A DNA stretch of 64,000 nucleotides. Origin: Kaistella chaponensis. GTDB lineage: Bacteria; Bacteroidota; Bacteroidia; Flavobacteriales; Weeksellaceae. The notes under the pieces were generated by a model. The model was not told where the DNA came from, searched no databases, and saw only the letters and a list, made by a program, of their open reading frames with translations. The stretch spans positions 248,001 to 312,000 of the forward strand of contig NZ_FTOI01000002.1 of assembly GCF_900156725.1 (NCBI RefSeq), in the 5' to 3' direction. This document shows positions 26,405-35,193 of the stretch, piece by piece; position 1 is the stretch's first letter, and the number at the start of each line of letters is the position of its first letter. The translations under genes were made by a program, and so were the position numbers.

Positions 26405-27618
26405 TGCAAAGAAGTTTCTGGTTAAAATTTTCTGTTTTTAATTTTTTAATTGTCGCACTTTTAGGCGTAACCATGCGGTATAAAATTTTATACTCGATGC
26501 CGTTTTTGGATCAGAAACATTTGCAGGAAGCGCATTCGCATTTTGCTTTCTATGGCTGGATCACGAATGTGATTTATGTTTTGATTCTTAATTATATGCA
26601 CAAAATAAATGCACAAATTGACCTCAAAAAATATGAGAAATTAATAGTTGTTAATCTCATTGCTTCGTTTACGATGCTCGGAGCTTTTCTTTATGGAGGT
26701 TATTTTTGGGCTTCGATTGCAGGATCGACGGTCGCATTGCTCTGTAGTTTTGTGTTCTTCTTTTTCTTTGTTCGGGATGCAAAAAAAATTCAAGATTCCT
26801 CGAAATTATGGTTTTTGGCAGGTTTGTTTTTTGCGGTTATTTCCTCGGTTGGTGTTTTCAATTTAGGATATATGATGATGTTTAAAACGGCAACGCAAGA
26901 TCTTTATCTCGCCTCAGAATATTATTATCTGCATTTTCAATACAATGGTTTCTTCATTTTTTCCTGTATAGGTTTCCTTCTGTTTTCCATGAAGCAAGCC
27001 GGTTCTGGAATTTCCGAAAAGCAAAACAAGCTAATTTTCTGGCTCCTGTTTATAGGTTGTGTCATTGGTTATGGCCTTTCTGTTTTATGGATGAAAATGC
27101 CGGTTTCTATTTTTGCAGTGATTGTCGTGGCCACGATTATGCAAACGATTGGTGCGGTATTGTTGTTTGTTTTTATCAAGAAAAACTGGACCAACTTGGT
27201 GTTGAAATGGTCTGCAATGCACCGATTTGTCTTGCTGTATGCAGGTTTTGCTTTTGCGGTGAAAATTGCGCTTCAGTTGGGTTCTACGATTCCGGCGCTG
27301 AACCAGTTTGCTTTTGGTTTTAGAAATGTGGTCATCGCGTATTTACATTTGGTATTGTTGATGTGTATTGCGACATTTTTAGTCAATCAAATTTTAGCGA
27401 CGCATTATTTTACCATTACGAATAAACTTTTGATGGGATTCAAATTACTCTTACTAGGAATCTTCTTGAATGAGCTGATTCTTGGATTAATGGGTGTTTT
27501 CTCTATCAAATATATTTCTATTCCATTTGCAAATGAGATGCTTTTGGGTGTTTCTGTACTGATGTTTGCTTCGATATTTTGGATCTTCCTTCATTTAAAA
27601 AGCTTTAAAAAATCTTAA
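26404..27618 (+). CDS. Multi-helix membrane protein with cytochrome-oxidase-like histidines
   Basis: 404 residues, about 11-12 hydrophobic helices. Histidine-bearing helices appear at AHSHFAFYGW (near residue 43), YYYLHFQYNGFF (near 178) and AYLHLVLLMC (near 315), an arrangement recalling haem-copper oxidase subunit I or NnrS-type proteins in Bacteroidota, though a full set of ligands is not obvious. It is cotranscribed with the Crp/Fnr gene (TAATG overlap), which suggests a role in respiration under the same control, such as nitric-oxide handling. That is inference; family membership is uncertain. Confidence 0.7.
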   Translation: MQRSFWLKFSVFNFLIVALLGVTMRYKILYSMPFLDQKHLQEAHSHFAFYGWITNVIYVLILNYMHKINAQIDLKKYEKLIVVNLIASFTMLGAFLYGGYFWASIAGSTVALLCSFVFFFFFVRDAKKIQDSSKLWFLAGLFFAVISSVGVFNLGYMMMFKTATQDLYLASEYYYLHFQYNGFFIFSCIGFLLFSMKQAGSGISEKQNKLIFWLLFIGCVIGYGLSVLWMKMPVSIFAVIVVATIMQTIGAVLLFVFIKKNWTNLVLKWSAMHRFVLLYAGFAFAVKIALQLGSTIPALNQFAFGFRNVVIAYLHLVLLMCIATFLVNQILATHYFTITNKLLMGFKLLLLGIFLNELILGLMGVFSIKYISIPFANEMLLGVSVLMFASIFWIFLHLKSFKKS

Positions 27619-27687
27619 TTGAAAGCATTTAAGTTGATCGTTTTTTGTCTTGACAGAAGAATCGTAATTTATATTTAGCTACAAGAA

Positions 27688-27718
27688 AACGGCTTCCAAA
27701 ATAATAGTGAAAGCCGTT
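27688..27718 (-). terminator. Terminator of the fasciclin gene
   Basis: AACGGCTT near 27688-27695 pairs with AAGCCGTT (27711-27718); the minus-strand continuation is TTTTCTTG. Confidence 0.65.
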
Positions 27719-27750
27719 CAAACAAACATTAAATTCAAAAACTCTGATTT

Positions 27751-28308
27751 TTATTTTCCTGGGAGCAGTACTTCATCGATTGCATACACAATACCGTTTG
27801 ATGCGGGTACTGTTGCAACAATTTTTGCTTTTCCATTGATGACGGGTTTTCCATCAACAATTGTAATTGTTATATTTTTTCCGTTGACCATTCCGAGAGA
27901 TTGTCCATCCGTCATTTGGTCTTCTTTGATAACGCCAACATAAGTATGATAACCCAAAACATCCGACAGATCATTTGCTTTATCTGGTTTTAACAATCCT
28001 TCGACAGTTCCTTTTGGCAGTTTATCAAACGCTGAGTTTAATGGTGCAAACACGGTGAAAGGACCGGCGTTGCTCAGTGAAGTTGCTAATCCTGCTGCTT
28101 GAACGGCGGTAACCAAAGTGGATAAATCTGGATTTTTCGCAGCCAATTGTACAACATTAGGATTCGATTCATCATCTTGCACTCCTTCCTGACCATGATC
28201 TACTGCTTCTGTAGCAGTTGCGGGATCTGCAGCGGTTACGGTTTCGCTTTTTTTGCAGGAAACAAGGGATAATCCGATGATTCCCAAAACTAGAATTGAC
28301 TTTTTCAT
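27751..28308 (-). CDS. Fasciclin (FAS1) domain lipoprotein
   Basis: 185 residues: lipoprotein signal (MKKSILVLGIIGLSLVSC), acidic Thr/Ala-rich linker, and one FAS1 domain (about 50-183) with NPDLSTLVTAVQAAGLATSLSNAGPFTVFAPLNSAFDKLP and the terminal GIVYAIDEVLLPGK. FAS1 domains mediate adhesion or carry small ligands; in Bacteroidota single-domain lipoproteins of this type often lie in nitrous-oxide or cytochrome clusters, with unknown function. A TATGATTGCAATCATA palindrome at its promoter ties it to the local Crp/Fnr regulon. Confidence 0.9.
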   Translation of the reverse strand: MKKSILVLGIIGLSLVSCKKSETVTAADPATATEAVDHGQEGVQDDESNPNVVQLAAKNPDLSTLVTAVQAAGLATSLSNAGPFTVFAPLNSAFDKLPKGTVEGLLKPDKANDLSDVLGYHTYVGVIKEDQMTDGQSLGMVNGKNITITIVDGKPVINGKAKIVATVPASNGIVYAIDEVLLPGK

Positions 28309-28325
28309 TTTGCTTTAATTTTATA

Positions 28326-28370
28326 TAAATGTACGGCAGAACAAAGAATAAATGTATGATTGCAATCATA
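28326..28370 (-). promoter_or_regulatory. Promoter with perfect Fnr-like palindrome, fasciclin gene
   Basis: TATGATTGCAATCATA (28355-28370) is a perfect 16-bp palindrome containing TGAT-TGCA-ATCA. Its centre (28362.5) is 29.5 bp from the upstream edge of a -7-like TACATTTA (minus strand of 28326-28333). Confidence 0.65.
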
Positions 28371-28482
28371 TCAAAAGGAAGCGGTCAAGTGATTTTTATC
28401 AGTTGAAGAACAGCGAGTTAACCAAGTTTTTGGATTGTTTTTTCCTTTTTTGAAGGTGATGCGTTTAATAGAATCAGTAGGT

Positions 28483-29250
28483 TTAAAGATCTTTTTTATT
28501 GAATTTAATTAAAGAAAGTACAAATGGGATTGTTGCCCAAATAAAAAGTACGATCATCGAAATTCCCATTCCGCCACCGGAACCGAAAACTTTTTGAAAA
28601 ACGGCACCAGAATATCCCAACATTGCAGAAATATTCAGTTGCAGCAAGACGAAAATTCGAGATAAACCAACAGGATTTAAACCCGCTAAAGTAGCCATGA
28701 TTCCTTCAATAGGATAGTCTGAAAATTGGAACATCAAAACCAAAAGAATTCCATCGTAAATCACACTGAAAAAGAGCCAGATAAAAATTGAAATCCCAAT
28801 TCCTTTGGCGCGGTCACGACTCAAAATCGCCGAAAGCATTGCAAAAGAAGTGAAAATAACAGAAAGCAAAGTTCCGATTATTAAAAGGGAAAAACCCGTT
28901 TCTATAGAAGCGTAAAGTAAGATTGGAATACCGCAACCAATTAGAAATGCGAAAACCAAAGCTGTGGAAAGTCCCAGAAATATATTGAACCAAACTTTCA
29001 CTCGTGGAACAGGTTGGCTCAAAAGCAATTCGATAAACTGACTGCTGTTGTACACATAAATCGTGGAAAATATAATGCTTACCAACGGAACAACCAATAA
29101 AACAACATTGAGCAAACTCAAAGTTGCTTTCGTGTAATTGCCTTCTAAACCAAGAACAGACCAGGAAATAATGAAAAGCAAAAGCGTGTAAAAGATAACA
29201 ATTTTGTTTTTTAAAATATCGAAAAGGATAAAGCGTGCTATTTTGTTCAT
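28483..29250 (-). CDS. nosY: NosY-type ABC transporter permease
   Basis: 255 residues from ATG at 29250 (MNKIARFILFDILKNK); an upstream TTG would extend by six residues. About six transmembrane helices, with YNSSQFIELLLSQPVPRVKVWFNIFLGLSTAL in the usual place for ABC-2 type permeases. In nos clusters NosY pairs with NosF and NosD in assembling the copper centre of nitrous-oxide reductase, probably by supplying sulphide to the periplasm. It is the last gene of the nos set, 51 bp after nosF. Confidence 0.9.
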   Translation of the reverse strand: MNKIARFILFDILKNKIVIFYTLLLFIISWSVLGLEGNYTKATLSLLNVVLLVVPLVSIIFSTIYVYNSSQFIELLLSQPVPRVKVWFNIFLGLSTALVFAFLIGCGIPILLYASIETGFSLLIIGTLLSVIFTSFAMLSAILSRDRAKGIGISIFIWLFFSVIYDGILLVLMFQFSDYPIEGIMATLAGLNPVGLSRIFVLLQLNISAMLGYSGAVFQKVFGSGGGMGISMIVLFIWATIPFVLSLIKFNKKDL

Positions 29251-29301
29251 GATTTCAGTTTTTGACAATCCTTTAAAGAAAGTCTGTTCAAAATGGATTT
29301 T

Positions 29302-30024
29302 TTATTGAGCGTTGTTTTTCATCTCCTTGAGAATACTTACAATCGATTCCGAAATTTTTTCAGATTTTCTTTCTGTCATTAAATCTGTTACGGATTGTTG
29401 AACGATAACTTTCCCTTCATTGATGAATACAATTTCGCTCACCATATCGTCGAGTTCACTCAATAGGTGAGAAGTAATGATGATGAGTTTGCCTTTGTTT
29501 TTTTCTTTGATGATCTTTTCCTTTAAAATCTCGGAAGATAGAGGATCGAGTCCTGCAGTAGGTTCATCGAGAATGATAATTTTCGGATCGAACATAAAAG
29601 CCAGTACTGCACTCACTTTTTGGGTAGTTCCACCGGAAAGATTGCCCATTTTCTTCTCAAACATTTTTTCGAGCTCGAAAGATTCCAGGAGTTCTGTGTC
29701 TAGATGGGTTTCCGAAATTTTCCGGGTATCTTTGATCATTTTGATGGTTTGTCCGATCGTCATGTTTTCAGGATACCGCCCAATTTGAGGCATATAACCA
29801 ATTTCTCGGCGGTAGAGATAATCGTCTTTTACACTTTTGCCATCCACTAAAATATCGCCTGTTTCAATGACATTTAGTCCTAAAATGCATTTGATTAAGG
29901 TGGTTTTTCCACAACCATTGGGACCGATTAAGGCAATCGACTTCCCATCGGTAAAGGATAAATTTAAATTTTCTAAAGCCGTAAAGCGATCAAATTTTTT
30001 CGTTAAGTTTTGTACTTCTATCAT
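29302..30024 (-). CDS. nosF: NosF-type ABC transporter ATPase
   Basis: 240 residues. Walker A GPNGCGKT (about 34-41), signature LSGGTTQKV (129-137), Walker B IIILDEPTAGLDP (149-161), switch His in TSHLLSEL. Belongs with NosD and NosY in the copper-sulphur centre assembly complex at the inner membrane. Located between nosD (70 bp upstream) and nosY. Confidence 0.92.
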   Translation of the reverse strand: MIEVQNLTKKFDRFTALENLNLSFTDGKSIALIGPNGCGKTTLIKCILGLNVIETGDILVDGKSVKDDYLYRREIGYMPQIGRYPENMTIGQTIKMIKDTRKISETHLDTELLESFELEKMFEKKMGNLSGGTTQKVSAVLAFMFDPKIIILDEPTAGLDPLSSEILKEKIIKEKNKGKLIIITSHLLSELDDMVSEIVFINEGKVIVQQSVTDLMTERKSEKISESIVSILKEMKNNAQ

Positions 30025-30094
30025 AGCATTTAAGAGATGAAAAATAGGATAAAGCCGAGTGTACGGTTTTAAATTGTTCCATCTTCAGCTTTTT

Positions 30095-31321
30095 TTAGAT
30101 GGTTATTTTCTTCATTAATGGTTCTTGGTCTATAAAATTCTCCGGCGTTAAACTCGGGATAATTTTCTCCGTTTTATCGAGAAGATCTACGAAGAACGTG
30201 CGGAACAAAAGCATTACCGACGGATTGCTTTCTACCAGAACTGCGTATAAACTCAAGGGGTGAAAAGGAACGTCGCCAATTTTATTTTTGTCGAGGTCGT
30301 ATCCTTCATATTTGTCCCAGTAATTTTTTCGAAAGTCGTTCATATTCATTGTTCCACTGGTTCCTACATCGAAAACGTTGTTGATGAAATTATTATGAAT
30401 CACCTTATTTTCCATACAATTGGAACTGATTTTCATTCCCCAACCATTGTTTTCAAAGTCGTTGCTGAAGAGATCAATTTTTGTTGCTCCATCCAGATAA
30501 ATTGCAGTCGTGTTGTTGTGAAAACGGTTGTGTTTGATCTTGCTGAAACTAATGTCTTTTAAGAGCAATCCATAATTTGCATCGCCCCAATTGTTGATGA
30601 AATTATTGCCGACCATTCCGATGTTATTGCTGTACATTACGGCAACTCCTGCATTATTGTTATCAAACGTATTGTTCACATATACGTTTTCATCTGCGAA
30701 CATGAAATGCAGTCCATATCTCAGATTTTTTACAGAATAGTTGTGGTAGATGTACGATTTGATGACTTTTTCCAGATAAATTCCATCTTTGTGGCCTTCA
30801 ATATAATTATTTTTAATCCAAAGCTCCTCGCTTACCCACGCATGAATTCCGTCACCGCTTCCTTCTTGGGAACTTGCACGGTGAGAAATTATTCTGTTGT
30901 TTTGAATGAGACAGCGGAATCCTCGTTGAACATAAATGCCGAAATAATTATTTTCGAAAATATTATTTTCAATGGTAGAAAATTGACTGTCGTACAAGCG
31001 AACTGCTCCAATATTGGCAATTTCATCTTCCCCGGAATTGATGATTTTGAACCCTTTCATCAAAATATGATTGGCTCGGAAAGAGATGATTTCGTATTTC
31101 ATTTCACCATCTAAAATCGGTAATCCGATGCCGATTAATGACAATGATTTGGTGATATTGATGTTGCCTTCTTTGTAAATACCACGGTAAACCAAAATAC
31201 TGTCGCCACTTTTTGCGGCGGAAACCGCTTGTTTGATCGTGGTAAATTGTTCGTTTTTGCCAACTTTTAAAACAGTTGAAAAAACAAAAATGGGAAAAAC
31301 TAAAAGCAATAATTTGAACAT
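30095..31321 (-). CDS. nosD: Nitrous oxide reductase maturation protein NosD
   Basis: 408 residues: signal peptide (MFKLLLLVFPIFVFSTVL), then a right-handed parallel beta-helix with repeated 20-25 residue turns rich in Asn (ENNYFGIYVQ, NNNAGVAVMYSNNIGMVGNNFINN, SNDFENNGWGMKIS), and a C-terminal FRKNYWDKYEGYDLDKNKIGDVPF, the characteristic NosD ending. This periplasmic protein feeds the NosZ CuZ centre. It follows nosL by 7 bp. Confidence 0.93.
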   Translation of the reverse strand: MFKLLLLVFPIFVFSTVLKVGKNEQFTTIKQAVSAAKSGDSILVYRGIYKEGNINITKSLSLIGIGLPILDGEMKYEIISFRANHILMKGFKIINSGEDEIANIGAVRLYDSQFSTIENNIFENNYFGIYVQRGFRCLIQNNRIISHRASSQEGSGDGIHAWVSEELWIKNNYIEGHKDGIYLEKVIKSYIYHNYSVKNLRYGLHFMFADENVYVNNTFDNNNAGVAVMYSNNIGMVGNNFINNWGDANYGLLLKDISFSKIKHNRFHNNTTAIYLDGATKIDLFSNDFENNGWGMKISSNCMENKVIHNNFINNVFDVGTSGTMNMNDFRKNYWDKYEGYDLDKNKIGDVPFHPLSLYAVLVESNPSVMLLFRTFFVDLLDKTEKIIPSLTPENFIDQEPLMKKITI

Positions 31322-31328
31322 GCAGTAT

Positions 31329-31739
31329 TTAATTAATTAATGTAGCTCCCAAAGTTGCTGCAGCTTTCTGCGCTTCTTCCTTGTTTGCAAATGCTTCCGT
31401 ATTTCCGCCCATCGGGGATTTTATGCTTCCTCCTTTGATGAGGATTGCTTTTGGTAATTCTAAAAATTTACCAGTTGAAGCTTCGATCACATATTTTTTT
31501 GCATTCTTTACTTTGTCGGTTTCGGAGCCTTCATACATGGTCATGCAACTGATATCATCGAATTTGTAAACGCGGCCTTTTTCTGTAATCAGTTCGGTGG
31601 CATATTTTAAGTCGGTGATTGTCATTTTGCAATTATCGCATTGGTCTTTTTCCAGCAGAAAATCTTTAGGTCCGCTGTTGGAACACGATAATAAGGCTAA
31701 AAATGGAAGTCCTAATAAGATGTTTTTTGGGAATTTCAT
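31329..31739 (-). CDS. nosL: NosL copper chaperone lipoprotein
   Basis: 136 residues: lipoprotein signal (ends LALLSC), the copper-site segment CDNCKMTITDLKYATELIT, an ISCMTMYEG motif and a C-terminal GGNTEAFANKEEAQKAAATLGA typical of NosL. NosL is a Cu(I)-binding outer-envelope lipoprotein that delivers copper to NosZ with NosDFY. It lies 42 bp after the unnamed membrane protein. Confidence 0.93.
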   Translation of the reverse strand: MKFPKNILLGLPFLALLSCSNSGPKDFLLEKDQCDNCKMTITDLKYATELITEKGRVYKFDDISCMTMYEGSETDKVKNAKKYVIEASTGKFLELPKAILIKGGSIKSPMGGNTEAFANKEEAQKAAATLGATLIN

Positions 31740-31781
31740 AGGATTGAAAGTTGAGAAGTGAATAATTTTTTGTTGGTGAAC

Positions 31782-32366
31782 TTAAACCGTTTTTGGCTTG
31801 CGAAACTCTATAAATGCTAAGATAGCCAAAATAAATGCAACACCTATCATAATTCCGCCACCAATATTGGGATAAGAATAGGCACCAAAATTAAGCAATT
31901 GTTTAAAACCAATGAGTGGAGGTTGATAAGACATTCCTGGAACAACAATCGCTGCATGAGGATCAAGATGGTGACCGTAATTGTATTCCCACATATAAAA
32001 ATCGACCATAAATGCGACTCCAAAAATGAGAAATAAAATAGTAGTCATGTAAAGCGCTATTTTTCTGTTTAAGAAGGCGGTTATAAAGCATAAAACCGCA
32101 AAAAATCCTAAAGCATAAGGTAGAATTTTGAACTCCCAGAAATCTTCTTCATGAATGGTTTTCATGCCGATGTAGTGATTCAGTCCATTAATTATTTCAT
32201 AATCTCCTGTGATTTTATTGGACCATAAAAACATTGATAATCCTTCTGGATATTGAGGAGCTTGAAGATAGATCGACCACATTGGAACAAAAATAGAAAT
32301 CACAAGACTAATACCGAGAATTGCAAGAACGATTCTAGACCATTTGTTTAACGTTTTTGAGTTCAT
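31782..32366 (-). CDS. Membrane protein of the nos cluster
   Basis: 194 residues, four hydrophobic helices (about 13-33, 88-103, 110-132, 172-190). The segment MWSIYLQAPQYPEGLSMFLWSNKITGDYEIINGLNHYIGMKTIHEEDFWEFKILPYA resembles uncharacterised Bacteroidota proteins found between nosZ and nosL. It probably supports electron transfer or assembly of clade II NosZ, but no cofactor ligand is apparent. nosZ ends 148 bp upstream behind a strong terminator, so this gene and nosLDFY may be expressed at a lower level than nosZ. Confidence 0.8.
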   Translation of the reverse strand: MNSKTLNKWSRIVLAILGISLVISIFVPMWSIYLQAPQYPEGLSMFLWSNKITGDYEIINGLNHYIGMKTIHEEDFWEFKILPYALGFFAVLCFITAFLNRKIALYMTTILFLIFGVAFMVDFYMWEYNYGHHLDPHAAIVVPGMSYQPPLIGFKQLLNFGAYSYPNIGGGIMIGVAFILAILAFIEFRKPKTV

Positions 32367-32477
32367 TTTTTTAAATTTTAAAGTGCTTAATTGAGATGAG
32401 TTCTGCAGTAGATTTCGCTACTTATATTAATTTATAAGGTAATGATTGTTACTAATAGCTCATCATCATCAAAAAGA

Positions 32478-32503
32478 AAAAGGGCAGTTTAATCTGCCCT
32501 TTT
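32478..32503 (-). terminator. Terminator after nosZ
   Basis: AAAAGGGCAG (32478-32487) pairs with CTGCCCTTTT (32494-32503); minus-strand tail TTTTTCTTTTT. It lies immediately past the nosZ stop and before the remaining nos genes. Confidence 0.85.
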
Positions 32504-32513
32504 GTAATAATTT

Positions 32514-34514
32514 CTATTTGGTTACGCCTTGTTTTACAGGGCTTTGAGCATTATCTTTTTTATTATTCAAAGAATAGGTGAGTGGAGTACTGCTTCCAGC
32601 GGGCGAAACTCTCACGTATCCTTGCATCTCTTGGTGCAATGCACTACAGAAGTCCGTGCAATACATCGGATACATTCCGGCTTTTTTCGGAACCCATTTC
32701 AAAGTACAGGTTTCTCCAGGCATGATCAGAAGTTCAGCATTCTCGTTGCCTTTAATGGCGAAACCGTGAGGAACATCCCAATCCTGTTCAAGATTGGTGA
32801 CGTGGAAATATACTTCGTCTCCAACTTTTATACCTTCAATATTATCTGGAGCAAAGTGAGATCGGATGGATGTCATATAAACGTGGATTTTATTTCCTTC
32901 TCGTACAACTTTGCTTTCCGCTTCCCCTTTGGTTACATAAGCATGTTTGTTGTCATCAATTTTGAAGAATTTCACTTGGTTTTTAGAAATCAATGCAGCA
33001 GGTAAAGCTTGAGCATAATGCGGTTCACCAAAGGTTGGGAAATCGAGGAGGAGTTTCATTTTATCTCCAGTAATGTCGAAGAGTTGTGCAGATTGCGCCA
33101 ATTCCGGACCAGTTGGAAGGTATCGGTCTTTTGTGATTTTATTATAGGCAACTACATATTTACCAAAAGGTTTTTTAGAATCTCCACCAGGAATCATAAG
33201 GTGACCAGTAGAGTAATACGTAGGAACTCTATCGATTACTTTTAAATCTTTAATATTCCATCTTACTAATTCTGATGATACAAACATGGAGGTAATTGCA
33301 TTTCCTTGGCCATCAAATTCGGTATGAAGTGGACCTAAACCAGGTTTTTGAACTTCGCCATAAAGTGCTGCTTCATATTTAATCACTTTTACGCCATCAT
33401 ATTCGCCGCTAAATGCTTTGTCAGCAATTGCTTTCTGAATTTTAGTAAAACTAAAAACAGGAATTAGTGCGGCCAATTTACCAGATCCTACGATATATTC
33501 ACCAGTTGGATCAACGTCGCATCCGTGTGGAGATTTAGGACAAGGAATGAAATACATGGCGTCTTTCATATCTTCAACAGACAGAACCAAAACTTCTTTT
33601 TTTACGGTAGAAGTTGCGGAGTGTGTACTTTCGTTCCATTTGTTATGCACATATTCGGTTGCTACTTTTCTGCCTTTTCCGGATTTTGCTAATTCTGCAG
33701 CTTTTTTCCAGTTGACGGCCATGATGAAATCTTTGTCGTTTTGCGATGCATTCACTTCCAGTAAAGTGTTGGCTTTTTCTGAATTATAGCAAGAGAAGAA
33801 GAACCAGTCTCCAGATTTTCCTTTTCCAGCGTGTGAAAGGTCAAAGTTAATTCCCGGTGCTTCGATTTGGAATGAAATATCCATGTCTCCACTCTCTTTA
33901 TTAACGCCGATGAAAGAAATTACGCCTTTGAAGTTTTCTTTAAAAGTATTAATAGGAACGTCACCGTTTTTATCATCCGTTGGTACGGCAAATCGGGTTC
34001 CGGCAACTACAAACTCGGTATTTTCAGTTAAGAAAGGAGAAGAGTGATTTCCGGCAGAATTGGGTAACTCTATAATTTCTGCGGTTTTAAATGTTTTCAA
34101 ATCTAATCTTGCAACACGCGGCGTATTGTTGGCATTCGCAAATAACCATCTTCCGTCTACTTCTCCATTGGTTTGCGAGAGAGCAAGGTGATGTTGATCA
34201 TCCCAAGGAATAAAACCATGAGAAGTTTGCAACATTGGTTTAGTCTCTTCGCTAAAGCCATAACCGTTTTCTGGATTTACCGCAAATACAGGAAGTACTT
34301 TGAGTAATCTTCCGCTTGGTAATCCGTATACATTTACTTGTCCGTTAAAACCTCCGCTGACAAAATTGTAAAATTCATCATATTTTCCGGGAGCAACGTA
34401 CACTTTTTCTGCGGCATCACCACTTACTGCGGTTTCAGTGCCTTTTGGTTTACAACCAGTTAGCGCGCTTAAGGCAATAACCGTTGAGAGTCCGAATAGT
34501 TTTAGACTTTTCAT
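32514..34514 (-). CDS. nosZ: Nitrous-oxide reductase, clade II (Sec/lipoprotein)
   Basis: 666 residues. Signal MKSLKLFGLSTVIALSALTGC has a lipobox (LTGC), so export is via Sec and the protein is probably anchored, as in Bacteroidota clade II NosZ, not the Tat-exported clade I form. The beta-propeller contains CuZ histidine motifs DQHHLAL and SPHGCDVDP; the C-terminal cupredoxin domain has the CuA motif CTDFCSALHQEMQGY (about 620). It reduces N2O to N2 at the periplasmic face. The preceding lipoprotein cytochrome (37 bp upstream) is a likely electron donor. Confidence 0.96.
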   Translation of the reverse strand: MKSLKLFGLSTVIALSALTGCKPKGTETAVSGDAAEKVYVAPGKYDEFYNFVSGGFNGQVNVYGLPSGRLLKVLPVFAVNPENGYGFSEETKPMLQTSHGFIPWDDQHHLALSQTNGEVDGRWLFANANNTPRVARLDLKTFKTAEIIELPNSAGNHSSPFLTENTEFVVAGTRFAVPTDDKNGDVPINTFKENFKGVISFIGVNKESGDMDISFQIEAPGINFDLSHAGKGKSGDWFFFSCYNSEKANTLLEVNASQNDKDFIMAVNWKKAAELAKSGKGRKVATEYVHNKWNESTHSATSTVKKEVLVLSVEDMKDAMYFIPCPKSPHGCDVDPTGEYIVGSGKLAALIPVFSFTKIQKAIADKAFSGEYDGVKVIKYEAALYGEVQKPGLGPLHTEFDGQGNAITSMFVSSELVRWNIKDLKVIDRVPTYYSTGHLMIPGGDSKKPFGKYVVAYNKITKDRYLPTGPELAQSAQLFDITGDKMKLLLDFPTFGEPHYAQALPAALISKNQVKFFKIDDNKHAYVTKGEAESKVVREGNKIHVYMTSIRSHFAPDNIEGIKVGDEVYFHVTNLEQDWDVPHGFAIKGNENAELLIMPGETCTLKWVPKKAGMYPMYCTDFCSALHQEMQGYVRVSPAGSSTPLTYSLNNKKDNAQSPVKQGVTK

Positions 34515-34551
34515 ATTGATATTTGATTAAATTTTTTTTTGCTAGAGAATA

Positions 34552-35055
34552 TTACTTTGCTCCGTCGATTTCTCGCATGTATTCGAGAATTTCTCGTGCT
34601 TCAGTATCATTCAAACTTTGATTGGGCATTCTAACCAAACAGAGTTCTAGTTGTTTTTGTAATTCAGGATCTACATCAATCATTGGATCAGGATTTGAAA
34701 TAAAGTTCATGATCCATTCAGGAGTTTGTTTTTGGGTAACTCCTTTCCATCCTGGACCAACCAATTTTTCTTCTGTTGGTTTGTGGCAAGATGTACATTT
34801 AACTTCGGCAACCTTTTTACCAGATGCAGCCATTGCAGCATCGAATTTACTGACATCTATTTTTTCATGTTTTCCTAGACCTCTTTTGGGATCATATTTA
34901 TTGGCATCTGGAGAACTTTCTGCTGCAACTGCAGGAGTTTCAGAGGCTGTTCCTGTAGTTGATGAACTTGGGATTGAGTCTGTTTTCTTGTCGCCTCCGC
35001 ATGAGAATAATGCAAGAGTTAGCACGGTAAGTGCAATTGTTTTTAAGGTATTCAT
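34552..35055 (-). CDS. Monohaem c-type cytochrome lipoprotein (nos cluster)
   Basis: 167 residues. Lipoprotein signal (LALFSCGG), a Ser/Thr/Ala-rich linker and a class I cytochrome with haem site CTSCHKP (near residue 89) and distal Met in VRMPNQSLND. It is the first gene of the nosZ transcript and probably donates electrons to NosZ. Its promoter has an Fnr-like box at the class II position. Confidence 0.9.
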   Translation of the reverse strand: MNTLKTIALTVLTLALFSCGGDKKTDSIPSSSTTGTASETPAVAAESSPDANKYDPKRGLGKHEKIDVSKFDAAMAASGKKVAEVKCTSCHKPTEEKLVGPGWKGVTQKQTPEWIMNFISNPDPMIDVDPELQKQLELCLVRMPNQSLNDTEAREILEYMREIDGAK

Positions 35056-35074
35056 AACTTATATATTTATTACT

Positions 35075-35121
35075 CAAATGTACCTACTATTGCTTGTATT
35101 CAAGTATGATCTGAGTCATAC
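35075..35121 (-). promoter_or_regulatory. Promoter with Fnr-like box, cytochrome-nosZ operon
   Basis: Box GTATGATCTGAGTCATAC (35104-35121; TGAT-CTGA-GTCA, inverted repeat GTATGA/TCATAC) centred at 35112.5; -33 TTG (35101-35103) and -7 TACATTTG (35075-35082, minus strand), so the centre is 30.5 bp from the -7 edge. Confidence 0.7.
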
Positions 35122-35129
35122 GGTTTATA

Positions 35130-35172
35130 TGATATTTATCGCGACTTTTGCTATAGAAATTTTCTAGTTTTG
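35130..35172 (+). promoter_or_regulatory. Promoter with Fnr-like box, divergent cytochrome gene
   Basis: Weaker box TGATATTTATCG (35130-35141; one mismatch to TGAT-N4-ATCA) centred at 35135.5; -7 element TAGTTTTG at 35165-35172, exactly 29.5 bp from the box centre. Confidence 0.55.
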
Positions 35173-35193
35173 TAATAAACAAAATAAAATAAA

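Noticed and set aside
32443..32454. TGATTGTTACTA as a fifth Fnr-like box before the 194-residue membrane protein
   Set aside because: Two mismatches in the right half-site and no TAnnTTTG element at the shared distance.
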